Source: Paraburkholderia phosphatilytica (GTDB lineage: Bacteria > Pseudomonadota > Gammaproteobacteria > Burkholderiales > Burkholderiaceae). Taken from it: 64,000 bases of DNA. The notes beneath the pieces were generated by a model that worked only from the letters and a program-made list of their open reading frames with translations, was not told where the DNA came from and ran no database searches. Positions 25,020-33,935 of the stretch are shown piece after piece. The stretch is taken from NCBI RefSeq assembly GCF_003443895.1, contig NZ_QQOA01000026.1, positions 1 to 64,000 on the forward strand, given 5' to 3'. The translations under genes and the position numbers were made by a program. Every line of letters starts with the position of its first letter. Position 1 is the first letter of the stretch.

Positions 25020-26426
25020 ATGCTCGCTCACCTTGCTCCATCGTCCGCCATTGTCATGGCGATGCTCGTCGTCTGCCTCGTCATGGTGCTGGCCTTCGAG
25101 GCCAGCAACGGTTTTCACGATTCGTCGAACGCGGTGGCAACCGTGATCTACACGAATTCCCTGCAACCGGTGCAGGCGGTCGTCTGGTCCGGCATCCTGA
25201 ACCTGATTGGCGTGCTGGCTGGCGGCATTTCGGTGGCGTACGCGCTCGTCGAGATCCTGCCGCCCGACGTACTGACGCCGCCGGATGGTTCGCCCGCGGT
25301 GCCGATGCTCGTGTCGATCTTCGCGTCGGCGTTATTCTGGAACGTGCTGACGTGGGCGTTCGCGATACCGAACAGCAGTTCGCATTGCGTGATCGGCTCG
25401 CTGATCGGCGTGGCGGCCGCCGATGCGTTGCTGAAGTCGCGCAGTCTCGAACAGGGGGTGGACTGGCGCCAGATCGTGACGGTGCTCGAAGGGCTCGCGA
25501 TCTCGCCGGTGCTGGGGTTCGTCATTGCGGGCGGTCTGTACTTCGTGCTGCGAACGATCGTGCGTAGCGGGCATCTGCTCGAACCGCCGCAGCATGGCGA
25601 AAAGCCGGTCTGGTGGTTGCGCGGGCTGCTCGTGCTGACCTGCACGACTGTCAGTTTCTCGCACGGCACGAACGACGGCCAGAAGAGCATCGGCCTCATC
25701 ATGCTGACGATCATCGGTCTGTTGCCCGCGACGTATGCGCTGAACCCCGCAGCCGTGGACCGGATGACCGAGCTTGCGCAACACGCGGCGCAGGCCGGAC
25801 CGTTGATCGCGGCCTACGGCGACGACGTCAAGGCGCAGGGGCTCGCGGCTGCGCAGGCACTGGTGCGCGCGCAGCCTCAACTCGTGCAGGAGGCGAGCGA
25901 ACTGCACGCCGACCAGTCGCCTGCCGCCGACGAACGCGCTACGCGCTCGCAATTGCGCGGCGATGTGTACGACGTCGTGTCGGAAATGAAGTACATCAGC
26001 GAGCGCAAGGAAGTGCCCGCAGCGCAGCGGAAAGAGGCATCGCAACTGCGCAGGTCGATGAGCCAGCCCGTCGAATACGCGCCATGGTGGGTGCGCGTGC
26101 TCAGCGCCGTCTGCCTCGGGCTGGGGACGATGGTCGGCTACCGGCGCGTCGTACGAACGCTGGGTGAGCGGCTTGGGCGTCAGCACATGACGCCGGGCCA
26201 GGGCGCGTGTGCCGAACTCGTGGGCTCCGCGCTGATCGGCACGGCGGGATTCACCGGGCTGCCCGTGAGCACGACGCACATCATCACGTCGGGCATCGCG
26301 GGCACGATGGCCGCAAGCGGGCAGGGTGTGCAGGGCGGCATGATCGCGCGCATCGTGATGACGTGGCTGATCACGCTGCCCGTGACGATCGTCCTCGCGG
26401 GCGGGCTGTTCTACGTGCTCGCGTGA
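25020..26426 (+). CDS. Inorganic phosphate transporter, PiT family
   Basis: About 468 aa, 10-12 transmembrane helices. Both halves carry the duplicated PiT signature: FEASNGFHDSSNAVATVI near the N-terminus and GSALIGTAGFTGLPVSTTHIITSG near the C-terminus, plus AIPNSSSHCVIGSLIG and FSHGTNDGQKSIGLIML. It imports metal-phosphate with protons. Residues 245-350 form a long hydrophilic loop rich in Ala, Gln and Glu, as in other PitA-like proteins. The start is uncertain: 25020 fits the family, 24954 would add 22 residues, and neither has a strong ribosome site. Confidence 0.92.
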   Translation: MLAHLAPSSAIVMAMLVVCLVMVLAFEASNGFHDSSNAVATVIYTNSLQPVQAVVWSGILNLIGVLAGGISVAYALVEILPPDVLTPPDGSPAVPMLVSIFASALFWNVLTWAFAIPNSSSHCVIGSLIGVAAADALLKSRSLEQGVDWRQIVTVLEGLAISPVLGFVIAGGLYFVLRTIVRSGHLLEPPQHGEKPVWWLRGLLVLTCTTVSFSHGTNDGQKSIGLIMLTIIGLLPATYALNPAAVDRMTELAQHAAQAGPLIAAYGDDVKAQGLAAAQALVRAQPQLVQEASELHADQSPAADERATRSQLRGDVYDVVSEMKYISERKEVPAAQRKEASQLRRSMSQPVEYAPWWVRVLSAVCLGLGTMVGYRRVVRTLGERLGRQHMTPGQGACAELVGSALIGTAGFTGLPVSTTHIITSGIAGTMAASGQGVQGGMIARIVMTWLITLPVTIVLAGGLFYVLA

Positions 26427-26432
26427 GGCCGC

Positions 26433-27320
26433 TTACGCGTAGCGCGCTTCGTTCAGGTCGGCGATCAGCGTCGGTCCGTGCGGATTCCAGCCGAGCGCGG
26501 CCAGCGTTTTCGCGCTGGAGGCCGGCATGTCGAGGCCGACGAACATCGCCATCCAGCCGAAGTGCGCTTCCGCCTCGTTCGGCGCGATTGAAACGACCGG
26601 CAGCTTCAGGCCGCGGCCCAGCGCCTCGGTGATTTCGCGGCTGCTGATCCCTTCTTCGCCGACCGCGTGATAGCGCGCGCCAGCCTCGCGTTTTTCGATC
26701 GCGAGACGATAGAGTCGCGCGACATCGGACAGATGGCCGGCGGGCCATCGGTTGCGGCCTTCGCCCACGTACGCGCACGCGCCTTTTTCGCGCGCGATGG
26801 CCACGAGCGGCGAGATGAGGCCCTGCTTGTACGGGTTGTGAACCTGCGGCAGGCGCACTACCGACACGTTGATGCCCGATTCCAGCAGCGCATTGCCTGC
26901 CAGTTCGGACGCGATCCGCGGGTTCGGGTGGCTGGTATTGAACACGTCTTCGCTGGCCAGTTCGCCATGTTCACCGCTGCCCATGCCCGTGCCGGACGTG
27001 ATGACGAGCGGCCGGTCCGAGCCGGCGAGCGCGGAACCAAGCGCCGCGATCGCACGTTTGTCCTTCTCGCAGTTCTCGATGAACCTGGAGAAGTCGTGAT
27101 CGAACGCGGTGTGAATGACGGCATCCGCCTGCGCTGCGCCACTGCGTAGGCTCTCGGGATCCTCGAGCGTGCCGCGATGCACCTCGGCGCCCGCGTCGGT
27201 CAGCGCCTTCGCGCCTGCATCCGAACGGGTCATGCCGAGCACCTGGTGGCCCGCTGCGATGAGTTCGGGAACGATGGCCGAGCCGATGAAACCGGTCGCG
27301 CCGGTCAGAAAGATTCGCAT
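26433..27320 (-). CDS. NAD(P)-dependent epimerase-like extended SDR
   Basis: 295 aa. The cofactor-binding start MRIFLTGATGFIGSAIVPEL is a textbook extended-SDR glycine motif. The middle carries SGTGMGSGEHGE and VVRLPQVHNPYKQGLI. No classical YxxxK is apparent, as in the atypical NAD-binding/NmrA-like group, so catalysis is uncertain; quinone- or aldehyde-linked redox roles are common for such proteins. It is convergent with the phosphate transporter (6-nt gap). Confidence 0.88.
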   Translation of the reverse strand: MRIFLTGATGFIGSAIVPELIAAGHQVLGMTRSDAGAKALTDAGAEVHRGTLEDPESLRSGAAQADAVIHTAFDHDFSRFIENCEKDKRAIAALGSALAGSDRPLVITSGTGMGSGEHGELASEDVFNTSHPNPRIASELAGNALLESGINVSVVRLPQVHNPYKQGLISPLVAIAREKGACAYVGEGRNRWPAGHLSDVARLYRLAIEKREAGARYHAVGEEGISSREITEALGRGLKLPVVSIAPNEAEAHFGWMAMFVGLDMPASSAKTLAALGWNPHGPTLIADLNEARYA

Positions 27321-27575
27321 GGTGAAGTCTCCGTGATCGTGACCACGGCACTATCCAACCGTTTTTCATTCCGTTGAAGTAGTGACGTCATCATATTAAG
27401 TTGACTAACAGGATGCTGAACGCGCTCTGACGGGGCGCTCAGTGAAGTCAGGTTGGCGCGGGTTGGCGACATCGCGATCGTGCTGAATCTAGAATGTCGA
27501 CATTTACGCTTCACAGTCTGGGTTTTTTCTTTTCTCGCTCCGGCCGGCGCAACTCCACATGAGGAACAGTGAACG

Positions 27576-28217
27576 ATGAAGCTTTATGGAAGACGCAGTT
27601 CGATCAACGTGCAGAAGGTGTTGTGGTGTCTCGCCGAACTCGGCCTCGAGGAAGGCCGCGATTTTCAGCGGATCGATGCGGGCCTCGATTTCGGCGTCAA
27701 CAACACCCCCGAATTTCTCGAACTGAACCCGAACGGGCTGGTGCCGGTGCTCGTCGACAACGGGCGGGCGCACTGGGAATCGAACACGATCCTGCGCTAT
27801 CTTGCGGCGACACACGGCAACACCGCATTGCTGCCGGCTGACGCGGGCGAGCGTTCCGAGGTGGAACGCTGGATGGACTGGCAACTGAGCGCGCTGTGGG
27901 CCAACCTGCGCATCACGTTTCTCGGGCTCACGCGCACGCCGGAAGCGCAGCGCAATCACGACGCGATCCGCGCGGCGTTCAACGAGGCCGCGCGGTTGCT
28001 GCGCCTGCTCGACGTGAAACTGCAAACGCGGACGTACGTCGCGATGGAGCACTTCACGCTCGCGGATATCGTCGTCGCGCTGGCTGCGCACCGCTGGTAT
28101 GGGCTCGCGGAACGCTTTCCCGGCGAGATCGATGCGCAGCCGGAGATGCCGGGCGTCAGGCGCTGGCTGGACGAGGTTCGCGCGCGGCCGGGCTTTGCGC
28201 TCGCGGTGCAGCCGTAG
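27576..28217 (+). CDS. Glutathione S-transferase family protein
   Basis: 213 aa. The N-terminal thioredoxin-fold domain begins MKLYGRRSSINVQKVLWCLAELGLE; the glutathione-binding signature follows as FLELNPNGLVPVLVD and WESNTILRYLA. An all-helical C-terminal domain follows (ALWANLRITFLGL, then ADIVVALAAHRWYGLAERF). The Ser-Ser-Ile-Asn-Val-Gln-Lys start resembles the GstA/beta-etherase-like bacterial group. It conjugates glutathione to electrophiles or reduces peroxides. It stands alone, transcribed away from the epimerase-like gene across 255 bp in which I saw no other feature. Confidence 0.92.
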   Translation: MKLYGRRSSINVQKVLWCLAELGLEEGRDFQRIDAGLDFGVNNTPEFLELNPNGLVPVLVDNGRAHWESNTILRYLAATHGNTALLPADAGERSEVERWMDWQLSALWANLRITFLGLTRTPEAQRNHDAIRAAFNEAARLLRLLDVKLQTRTYVAMEHFTLADIVVALAAHRWYGLAERFPGEIDAQPEMPGVRRWLDEVRARPGFALAVQP

Positions 28218-28235
28218 CGTACGACGCGGCGACGT

Positions 28236-28251
28236 GGCTTCGATCGAAGCC
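28236..28251. terminator. Possible bidirectional hairpin between convergent genes
   Basis: GGCTTCGATCGAAGCC is a perfect 16-bp palindrome that extends outward by wobble to 28233-28254. It sits in the 51-bp gap between the convergent GST and GntR genes. No T-run follows on either side, so termination is only suggested by position. Confidence 0.35.
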
Positions 28252-28268
28252 GCGCGCTGACAGTGCCG

Positions 28269-29009
28269 CTAGTCCTGCAGCCCGCGCACGTTGCGATACG
28301 CGCACTGGCTCGATTCGACGAAGCGCACGCGAAATTCGACCGGCCGGTCCTTGAACGTATAGGCCGTCCGCTCGATGCGCAGCACCGGCGTACCGACCTC
28401 GATATTCAGCGCGCCCGCCACGTTTTCGTTCGCAAGCGCGCCGCTCAGGTCTTCGACCACGCGCACCACCGAGATGCCGAAATGCTCCTGATAGAAGCCG
28501 TAGATCGAGCCGCGCCGGGCGGCGAAGGTCTCCGCATCGAGATTCGGGAAGACGTCGAGCGGAAACCACAGATGGTCGAGCATCACCGGTGCGCCGTCGC
28601 GCAGCCGCAGATTCTCGACGCTCGCGAGCCGCGCGCCGCGTTCGAGCTTGAGCGCCGCGGCCAGCGTCGGAGTCGCGCGTTCCTTGCCGAAACGCAGCAA
28701 CTGCGCGGTGACGTGCACGGCCTCGCCGTTCTCGTCGACGAAATTGAAGTAGTGATCGAAGGCGTGCTCGTCGCCGAACTTCGCGACGACCGTGCCGAGC
28801 CTCGCGCGCCGGATCAGCAGCCGCTCGGCGACCAGTTCCTCGACCGCGCGGCGGATCGTGCCGATGCCGACGCCGAATGCTTCGGCCAGTTGCGGCTCGG
28901 TGGGGATCCTGTCGCCCGCCGCCCACTCGCCGGTGTGGAGCCGTTCGAGTATGCCGGCGCGAACGATTTCGTAGAGCGGCTGGTCGCTGGAATGACGGGT
29001 GGCTGACAT
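28269..29009 (-). CDS. GntR-family regulator, HutC subfamily (UTRA effector domain)
   Basis: 246 aa. Winged-helix at residues 10-75 (EWAAGDRIPTEPQLAEAFGV, then GIGTIRRAVEELVAERLLIR), then a UTRA domain ending RIERTAYTFKDRPVEFRVRF. UTRA domains bind sugars, histidine-type or organic-acid effectors. It is divergent from the VOC protein/MFS genes across 246 bp containing a perfect 26-bp palindrome (29152-29177), the obvious candidate operator. Confidence 0.92.
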   Translation of the reverse strand: MSATRHSSDQPLYEIVRAGILERLHTGEWAAGDRIPTEPQLAEAFGVGIGTIRRAVEELVAERLLIRRARLGTVVAKFGDEHAFDHYFNFVDENGEAVHVTAQLLRFGKERATPTLAAALKLERGARLASVENLRLRDGAPVMLDHLWFPLDVFPNLDAETFAARRGSIYGFYQEHFGISVVRVVEDLSGALANENVAGALNIEVGTPVLRIERTAYTFKDRPVEFRVRFVESSQCAYRNVRGLQD

Positions 29010-29151
29010 CGGTGGCGCTTGAAAGAGGGCGGTTGGCGAAGATGTCGGAAGGATACAGGATCGGTCTGGACGGCTGCGAGTCGTCCGCCTGAGTCTTGCG
29101 GGGAAACCTGCAATGCGTACGGGAGATCGCCATCACGGACTCTATCATTTA

Positions 29152-29177
29152 AATCGAATCATTCGAATGATTCGATT
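29152..29177. promoter_or_regulatory. Perfect 26-bp palindrome, candidate GntR operator
   Basis: The half-site AATCGAATCATTC is followed by its exact reverse complement, giving 13+13 bp with no spacer. It lies 142 bp upstream of the GntR start and 78 bp upstream of the VOC start, in an AT-rich island. A single palindrome between a GntR gene and its divergent neighbour is the expected operator arrangement. Confidence 0.6.
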
Positions 29178-29255
29178 GACTCGGAGGATTCGCGACCCTA
29201 GACTTGCCACATCGCGCTACCCGATCCCGCGCGGCAATCACGAGGAGCTACCGCA

Positions 29256-29687
29256 ATGCCGAATTTCATCAAGCACATCGCATTCAAGGTCGAAGACGTC
29301 GAGAAGGAGCGCGCGTTCTACGAGAACGTGTTCGGCTACCGGCACGTGAACACGGTGCGCCGCAAGGGCAAGAACGGCGATCACATCTCGCATCACCTGA
29401 CCGACGGCTATATGGACCTGACGCTGATCCACTACGAGTCGGCCGATTCCGACGAGGCGGATTTCGCGGGTCCCGCGCCGTGCATTCATCACATCGGCAT
29501 GGAAGTGGAAGACCTCGATGCATTCATCGAGCAGATCAAGGCGAACGGCGGCGAGATCCTGACGGCGCCCGGCCATCTGCCCGTCAAGTTCCGCTCGCCG
29601 AACGGTCCGGTGGCGGAAGTCGTGCCGATGAAGCGCTGGGAAAAGGACACGCTCTCGGCCGGCGTGCACGGCGAAGTGCTCGAATAA
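29256..29687 (+). CDS. VOC (glyoxalase/bleomycin-resistance) superfamily protein
   Basis: 143 aa with paired beta-alpha-beta-beta-beta units. Metal-ligand positions are His8 (IKHIAFKVEDVEKERAFYENV) and a second His in the CIHHIGMEVEDLDAFIEQI repeat, each opening a module, with Glu at the module ends. Length and fold match methylmalonyl-CoA epimerase- or glyoxalase-like proteins. Substrate unknown. It is the first gene divergent from the UTRA GntR regulator and precedes an MFS carrier by 238 nt. Confidence 0.87.
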   Translation: MPNFIKHIAFKVEDVEKERAFYENVFGYRHVNTVRRKGKNGDHISHHLTDGYMDLTLIHYESADSDEADFAGPAPCIHHIGMEVEDLDAFIEQIKANGGEILTAPGHLPVKFRSPNGPVAEVVPMKRWEKDTLSAGVHGEVLE

Positions 29688-29717
29688 CGCCAGAATCAGC
29701 AGTAGTAGCGCGCCGGC

Positions 29718-29767
29718 GCACAGGCTCCACACACAACACAACACAACACGACGCGTCCGGCGCGTCG
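29718..29767. repeat. CA-rich low-complexity tract plus short hairpin
   Basis: A CACACAACACAACACAACAC stretch (about 29728-29748) is followed by CGACGCG/CGCGTCG (29749-29755 and 29761-29767), a 7-bp stem with a 5-nt loop and no T-run. It lies in the 238-bp gap between the VOC and MFS genes. Function unknown; possibly an mRNA-processing or attenuation point. Confidence 0.4.
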
Positions 29768-29925
29768 CCGCGCACGCAATGCGCAGGCGAAAAGCAGGTT
29801 GCAGCAATGCCCGTCATTCCGTATGACGCGTGCCGCCTCGTCGCGGCAACGCGATACGGAAGCTGGGCACACGCAGTCGCAACGACGCGCTGTCCCCGCA
29901 CGGCGCGCCTGCATGGAGAGAGACA

Positions 29926-31251
29926 ATGGCAACATCCAACGGCGCGAGCGCGCGTAGACGCTTCTCCGCCACCAACGGCGTGCTGCTGGTCCTGTGCATC
30001 ATGTCGTTCCTGATGTACATCGACCGGACCAATATTTCGACGGCCGCGCTCGCGATCCGGCGCGACCTGCAGCTCAACAATTCGCAACTCGGCATCGTGT
30101 TCTCCGCGTTCGCGATGACCTACGCGATCGCAATGATTCCGGGCGGCTTCCTCGGCGACCGGCTAGGCGCGCGCAAAATGCTCGCGATCTGCGGCGTGCT
30201 GTGGGGCGTCGGCACGCTTCTCACGGGATTCGCGGGCGGCCTGGGCACGCTGCTGCTCGCGCGCTTCGTCGTGGGCCTCGGCGAAAGCCCGATCGTGCCG
30301 GCGTCGGCGCGTGCGCTGACCGCATGGATGAAGCCCGACCAGCGCGGCTTTGCGCAAGGCGTCACGCACGCGTGCGCGCGACTCGGCAATGCATCCACGC
30401 CGCTCGTCGTCGCGGCGCTGATCACCGCGTTTTCGTGGCATGCGGCGTTCGTGATCCTCGGCATCGCGAGCCTCGCGTGGGTTGGATTGTGGCTCTGGTA
30501 TTACCGCGACGATCCCGCGGATCATCCGGGCATCACGCCCGAAGACATCGCGCGTCTACCCGTGAAGGTCAGCAAGACACGCGTACCGATGCGCTGGGCG
30601 CCGCTGCTGCGCGCGTTGTGGCCGGCAACCGTCGTGAGTTTCTGTCACGGCTGGATCCTGTGGTTCTTCCTGAACTGGATGCCGTCGTTCTTCGCGCAGG
30701 CCTATCACCTGAACATCCGGCATTCGGCCGTGTTCAGCTCGGGCATCTTTCTGAGCGGCGTGGTGGGCACGACGCTCGGCGGCTGGCTGAGCGACCTGCT
30801 GTTCAGGCGCACCGGCAATCTGCGCCGCGCGCGGCAAACGCTGATCACGGTCGGCTTTCTCGCGCCGATCGTGTTCTTCATCCCGATGTTCCTGCATCCG
30901 TCGTCGATGGCCGCGGCATGCTCGCTCGCTGCCGCGCTGTTTCTGTCCGAGTTCGTGACCGCGCCGCTGTGGGCCGTCGCGATGGACCTCGCGCCGAATC
31001 ATTCGGCCACGTCGAGCAGCATCATGAACACAGGGCTTGGCATCGCGGCGTCGGTATCGCCGCCGCTCGTCGGCTGGCTCGTCGATCTGACGCACTCGTG
31101 GCAGCCGGTGTTCGCGCTATCGATTTTCTTCCTCGCGCTAGGCCCGATCGCCGCGCACTGGATCCGGCCGGACCGACCGTACCTGGGCGAGCCCGAAGGC
31201 GAATCGAACGCTGCGGCAAGCGGTTTTGCAGCGCAGATGGACGCGTCCTGA
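29926..31251 (+). CDS. MFS transporter, anion:cation symporter (ACS/hexuronate-type) family
   Basis: 441 aa, about 12 transmembrane helices. First-helix motif MSFLMYIDRTNISTAALAIRRDL and the cytoplasmic motif GFLGDRLGARKML identify the ACS group, whose members import hexuronates, tartrate, phthalate or other carboxylates with protons. The start at 29926 follows GGAGAGAGAC. Two close paralogues lie at 35298 and 54658. The neighbouring MmgE/PrpD gene suggests a carboxylate substrate. Confidence 0.92.
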   Translation: MATSNGASARRRFSATNGVLLVLCIMSFLMYIDRTNISTAALAIRRDLQLNNSQLGIVFSAFAMTYAIAMIPGGFLGDRLGARKMLAICGVLWGVGTLLTGFAGGLGTLLLARFVVGLGESPIVPASARALTAWMKPDQRGFAQGVTHACARLGNASTPLVVAALITAFSWHAAFVILGIASLAWVGLWLWYYRDDPADHPGITPEDIARLPVKVSKTRVPMRWAPLLRALWPATVVSFCHGWILWFFLNWMPSFFAQAYHLNIRHSAVFSSGIFLSGVVGTTLGGWLSDLLFRRTGNLRRARQTLITVGFLAPIVFFIPMFLHPSSMAAACSLAAALFLSEFVTAPLWAVAMDLAPNHSATSSSIMNTGLGIAASVSPPLVGWLVDLTHSWQPVFALSIFFLALGPIAAHWIRPDRPYLGEPEGESNAAASGFAAQMDAS

Positions 31252-31303
31252 AGGTCGCGTTGCGTGAGAAGAGGGAATCTCGATGGAGCGTATCGAGAGT
31301 GAA

Positions 31304-31322
31304 AGCGGGCTCGATGCCCGCT
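31304..31322 (+). terminator. Possible terminator of the MFS gene
   Basis: AGCGGGC and GCCCGCT form a 7-bp stem with a 5-nt loop, followed by CCGTTTCG, 52 nt after the MFS stop. The T-tract is weak. Confidence 0.4.
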
Positions 31323-31376
31323 CCGTTTCGCGATATCGGGCCGCGTCGCTGCGCGGCTCGCATCGCAACAAGACAC

Positions 31377-31401
31377 CGCCCGCATCGTCAAGCGCGGGCG
31401 G
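31377..31401 (-). terminator. Probable terminator of the MmgE/PrpD gene
   Basis: On the minus strand CCGCCCGC and GCGGGCGG form an 8-bp stem with a 9-nt loop, followed by TGTCTTGTTG. It lies 20 nt beyond the stop at 31421. Confidence 0.55.
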
Positions 31402-31420
31402 CGTCCTGCAACCGCAAAAC

Positions 31421-32806
31421 TCAGTGCCGCAATTGCGCGGCGCCAGCCATCGTGGTCGCGCCGAACACGTGCTCGCACCACGTGCGCGCGGCTTCCGCGT
31501 TCTCGGCATCCCAGCCGCCGTAGCGCGCGTTGTCGATGAACTTCGCGTTCAGCTCTGCCGCCGACAGCGGTTCGTGCGCGCCGCCCCGCATGTGCGGCTG
31601 GCGGATTTCGTGCACGCTGCCATCGGCAAGCGTTGCGCGCAGATGCCCGGTGAAGTTCTTCGGATATTCGTTCTCCGGATCGATCCGGTAGCGGATCTTC
31701 GCGGCGAGCGCGAGCACCTGCGCGTCGTGAATGCGTGCTTCGGTGAACTGCTCGAAGCCGGCCTTGCGATCGAAGAAGCCCACGGCCATGCAGAACGGCG
31801 TGCTGAATTTCGCAGCATACGCAGTGGGCGGCCGATGCTTGACGGCCAGTTCTTCCCACAGACGATGCACGGTCCCTTCGCCGACGTCGCAGACGATCTC
31901 TTCGATCTGCGCCGCCTGCACGCCGCGCTCGGCGAGCGCAATCGCGCAGTCGATGTACGGTTGCGTCATCGTCCCGCACGCGTACGGCTTGAACGCGATC
32001 GTCGACATGATCCAGCTATCGCCGAGCCCGTTGAGCGCCGGCTCGAAATCCGGCGTACGCGACGGCGCGAATGCCTTGAAGAAACCGTGGCGGCCTTCGA
32101 GCACCGTGCGCGGACCGTCGAAGCCCGCGCGCGCCATCAGCGCGGCGCGGATACCGGATTGCGCGGCCCATCCTGCGTGCATGCGCTTCGTCGACGTGCC
32201 TTCCGCGAGGTACTCGATGATGCCCGACGCCATGCTGCCCGCAATGCCGAGCGCCGACGTCGCGGCCTGTGCGTCGAGCCGCAACGCGGCCGATACGCCG
32301 GCGGCGGCAGCGAGCGCGCCGATCACGGCGGTGGGATGGAAGCCTGCGGAATGAATCGCGCGTGGCGCAACGAGGCTCAGCCGGCACATCAGTTCCGCGC
32401 CGGTCGCGATGCCGCGCAGCAACGCGTCGCCGCCCAGGCCTTCGCGTTCACAGGCCGCGAGCACCGCAGGCACGACGACCGCGCCCGAATGCACCGGGCC
32501 GCCTTCGAACGTATCGTCGTAATCCTCGCCGTGCGCCGCGGTGCCGTTGATCAACGCGGCATCGAACGCGCTGAAGCTGCCCGCGTGACCGATCGCGGTG
32601 CAGGTACCGTTGCGATCGGTCGCGGCGAGCGTTGCGCGGACATAGCTTTCGGCACGCCCCGCGATGCACAGGCCCGTGACGTCGGCGAGCAGCAGGCGCG
32701 CGGTATCGATCGCGGCGGCGGGCAGCCGCGCTTCGTCGATCGATGCAATCCAAGTTCCAAGTTGCTCAGCAATGCTTAATGTTGAATCGGTGGTATTCAT
32801 GTTCAT
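31421..32806 (-). CDS. MmgE/PrpD family protein (2-methylcitrate-dehydratase-like)
   Basis: 461 aa. Family blocks are clear: GTAAHGEDYDDTFEGGPVHSG, VVVPAVLAACERE, SAGFHPTAVIGALAAAAG, LAEGTSTKRMHAGWAAQSG and FKPYACGTMTQPYIDCA. The His and Asp/Glu residues match the PrpD active site. PrpD dehydrates 2-methylcitrate, but relatives include cis-aconitate decarboxylase and unknown dehydratases, and no prpB/prpC is nearby. The start at 32806 is chosen at the first of two close Met codons; upstream reading frame is a shadow. It is convergent with the MFS gene and transcribed in the same direction as the GntR gene behind it. Confidence 0.9.
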   Translation of the reverse strand: MNMNTTDSTLSIAEQLGTWIASIDEARLPAAAIDTARLLLADVTGLCIAGRAESYVRATLAATDRNGTCTAIGHAGSFSAFDAALINGTAAHGEDYDDTFEGGPVHSGAVVVPAVLAACEREGLGGDALLRGIATGAELMCRLSLVAPRAIHSAGFHPTAVIGALAAAAGVSAALRLDAQAATSALGIAGSMASGIIEYLAEGTSTKRMHAGWAAQSGIRAALMARAGFDGPRTVLEGRHGFFKAFAPSRTPDFEPALNGLGDSWIMSTIAFKPYACGTMTQPYIDCAIALAERGVQAAQIEEIVCDVGEGTVHRLWEELAVKHRPPTAYAAKFSTPFCMAVGFFDRKAGFEQFTEARIHDAQVLALAAKIRYRIDPENEYPKNFTGHLRATLADGSVHEIRQPHMRGGAHEPLSAAELNAKFIDNARYGGWDAENAEAARTWCEHVFGATTMAGAAQLRH

Positions 32807-32906
32807 CGGATGTCCCGCTCCAGTCTGTCGGTTCGAAGAAATCTGCCCGTCCGGTGCTGCCGGAAGCGCGCGCCGTGCAGCAATGAGCCACGCGGCGCAG
32901 CGTTCG

Positions 32907-33647
32907 TCAGCGCGGTTGTTCGCTGCTGTCCTGCGTTCGGTGGGGAAGGTCGGCCGGCTGGTCCGTGCCGTCTTCGCTTCCCGCGCCCGCCGTGTGCGCA
33001 CGGTGATAGCCCGCTTCGACGTGCTGGCGCATCGTGCGCGCGACGGCGTCGGGGTCGCGCGCGGCCAGCGCTTCGAGAATCTTGCGGTGCTCGTCGTGCG
33101 ACGCGCGCGAGCTGCCCGCCAGCGAGAAGCCGCGCCGGCGCAGCAGGTGCATCCGGTTGATCACCTGGCGGTAGAGCGCGAGCATCGTCGCATTGCCGGC
33201 CAGTTCGACGAGCCGGTCGTGAAACGCGATGTTCAGCGAGAAGTAGTCGTTGAGTTCGTCATCCTTCGAGCAGGCCTCGAGGCGATCCAGCATGCCGCGC
33301 AACTCATCGAGCTCCGCGTCCGTGATGACCGGCGCGAGACGGCGACCGGCCATCTCATCGAGACCCGCGCGCACTTCATACAGTTCGGCCGCCTCGGCGT
33401 CCGAGATTTCTCTGATATAGACGCCGCGATTTTTCTCGAGCCATACGAGACCCGCTTCCTCGAGCGCACGAAATGCCTCGCGCACCGGACTGCGGCTGAT
33501 CTTCAGATGCTCCGCGAGATCCATCTCGTTCAGCTTCATGCCGGCCTGCAGTTCGCCGGCCTTGATGCGGCGCAGGATTTCCTCCTGGACGAGCCCCGAC
33601 AGGGTGACGGAGCGGAGCAGTTCGAGCGAATTGGCGGCGCGGTGCAT
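32907..33647 (-). CDS. GntR-family regulator, FadR subfamily (FCD domain)
   Basis: 246 aa. Winged-helix at residues 12-78 (LNEMDLAEHLKISRSPVREAFRAL), then an FCD helical domain with metal-type residues (AFHDRLVELAGN, then SHDEHRKILEALAARD). Such regulators sense carboxylic acids. It lies 100 nt upstream of the MmgE/PrpD gene on the same strand and is divergent from the MFS gene at 33936. Two identical TTGTCGACAA dyads lie in that divergent region. Confidence 0.92.
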   Translation of the reverse strand: MHRAANSLELLRSVTLSGLVQEEILRRIKAGELQAGMKLNEMDLAEHLKISRSPVREAFRALEEAGLVWLEKNRGVYIREISDAEAAELYEVRAGLDEMAGRRLAPVITDAELDELRGMLDRLEACSKDDELNDYFSLNIAFHDRLVELAGNATMLALYRQVINRMHLLRRRGFSLAGSSRASHDEHRKILEALAARDPDAVARTMRQHVEAGYHRAHTAGAGSEDGTDQPADLPHRTQDSSEQPR

Positions 33648-33704
33648 GGGACGGATCCAGACGTTGGAAAGCAGAAATTTTACCGTAAGACTTGCATGTT
33701 GACG

Positions 33705-33716
33705 ATTGTCGACAAT
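33705..33716. promoter_or_regulatory. Candidate FCD-GntR operator 1 (ATTGTCGACAAT)
   Basis: Perfect 12-bp palindrome 58 bp upstream of the GntR start. The same core (TTGTCGACAA) recurs 95 bp away at 33801-33810, and GntR-FadR operators typically have this TNGTNNACNA-like form. Confidence 0.6.
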
Positions 33717-33800
33717 ATACTTCGCTTCAGATCGGGCTTCAAGGCATTTCAGAGACGAGATTGCGAAAGATTTTCGGTGCGGTCCGCATCGGACTCAGCT

Positions 33801-33810
33801 TTGTCGACAA
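33801..33810. promoter_or_regulatory. Candidate FCD-GntR operator 2 (TTGTCGACAA)
   Basis: Second copy of the TTGTCGACAA palindrome, both copies followed by TAT. It lies 126 bp before the MFS start, so the regulator could control both directions. Confidence 0.6.
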
Positions 33811-33935
33811 TATTCGTAATGCAATAACAAGGACGAAAGCAGACGGTAACCCCGTTGCAGGGGAGGCCGGACGCCACCGATGACAGGACGCGCCGCACCA
33901 CCGCAACGCGGCGCGCCGGAGACAGGAGACAGTGG

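Noticed and set aside
27321..27575. Possible operator or gene in the gap before the GST gene
   Set aside because: AT-richer promoter-like DNA only; no dyad, repeat or coding frame with a ribosome site could be supported.
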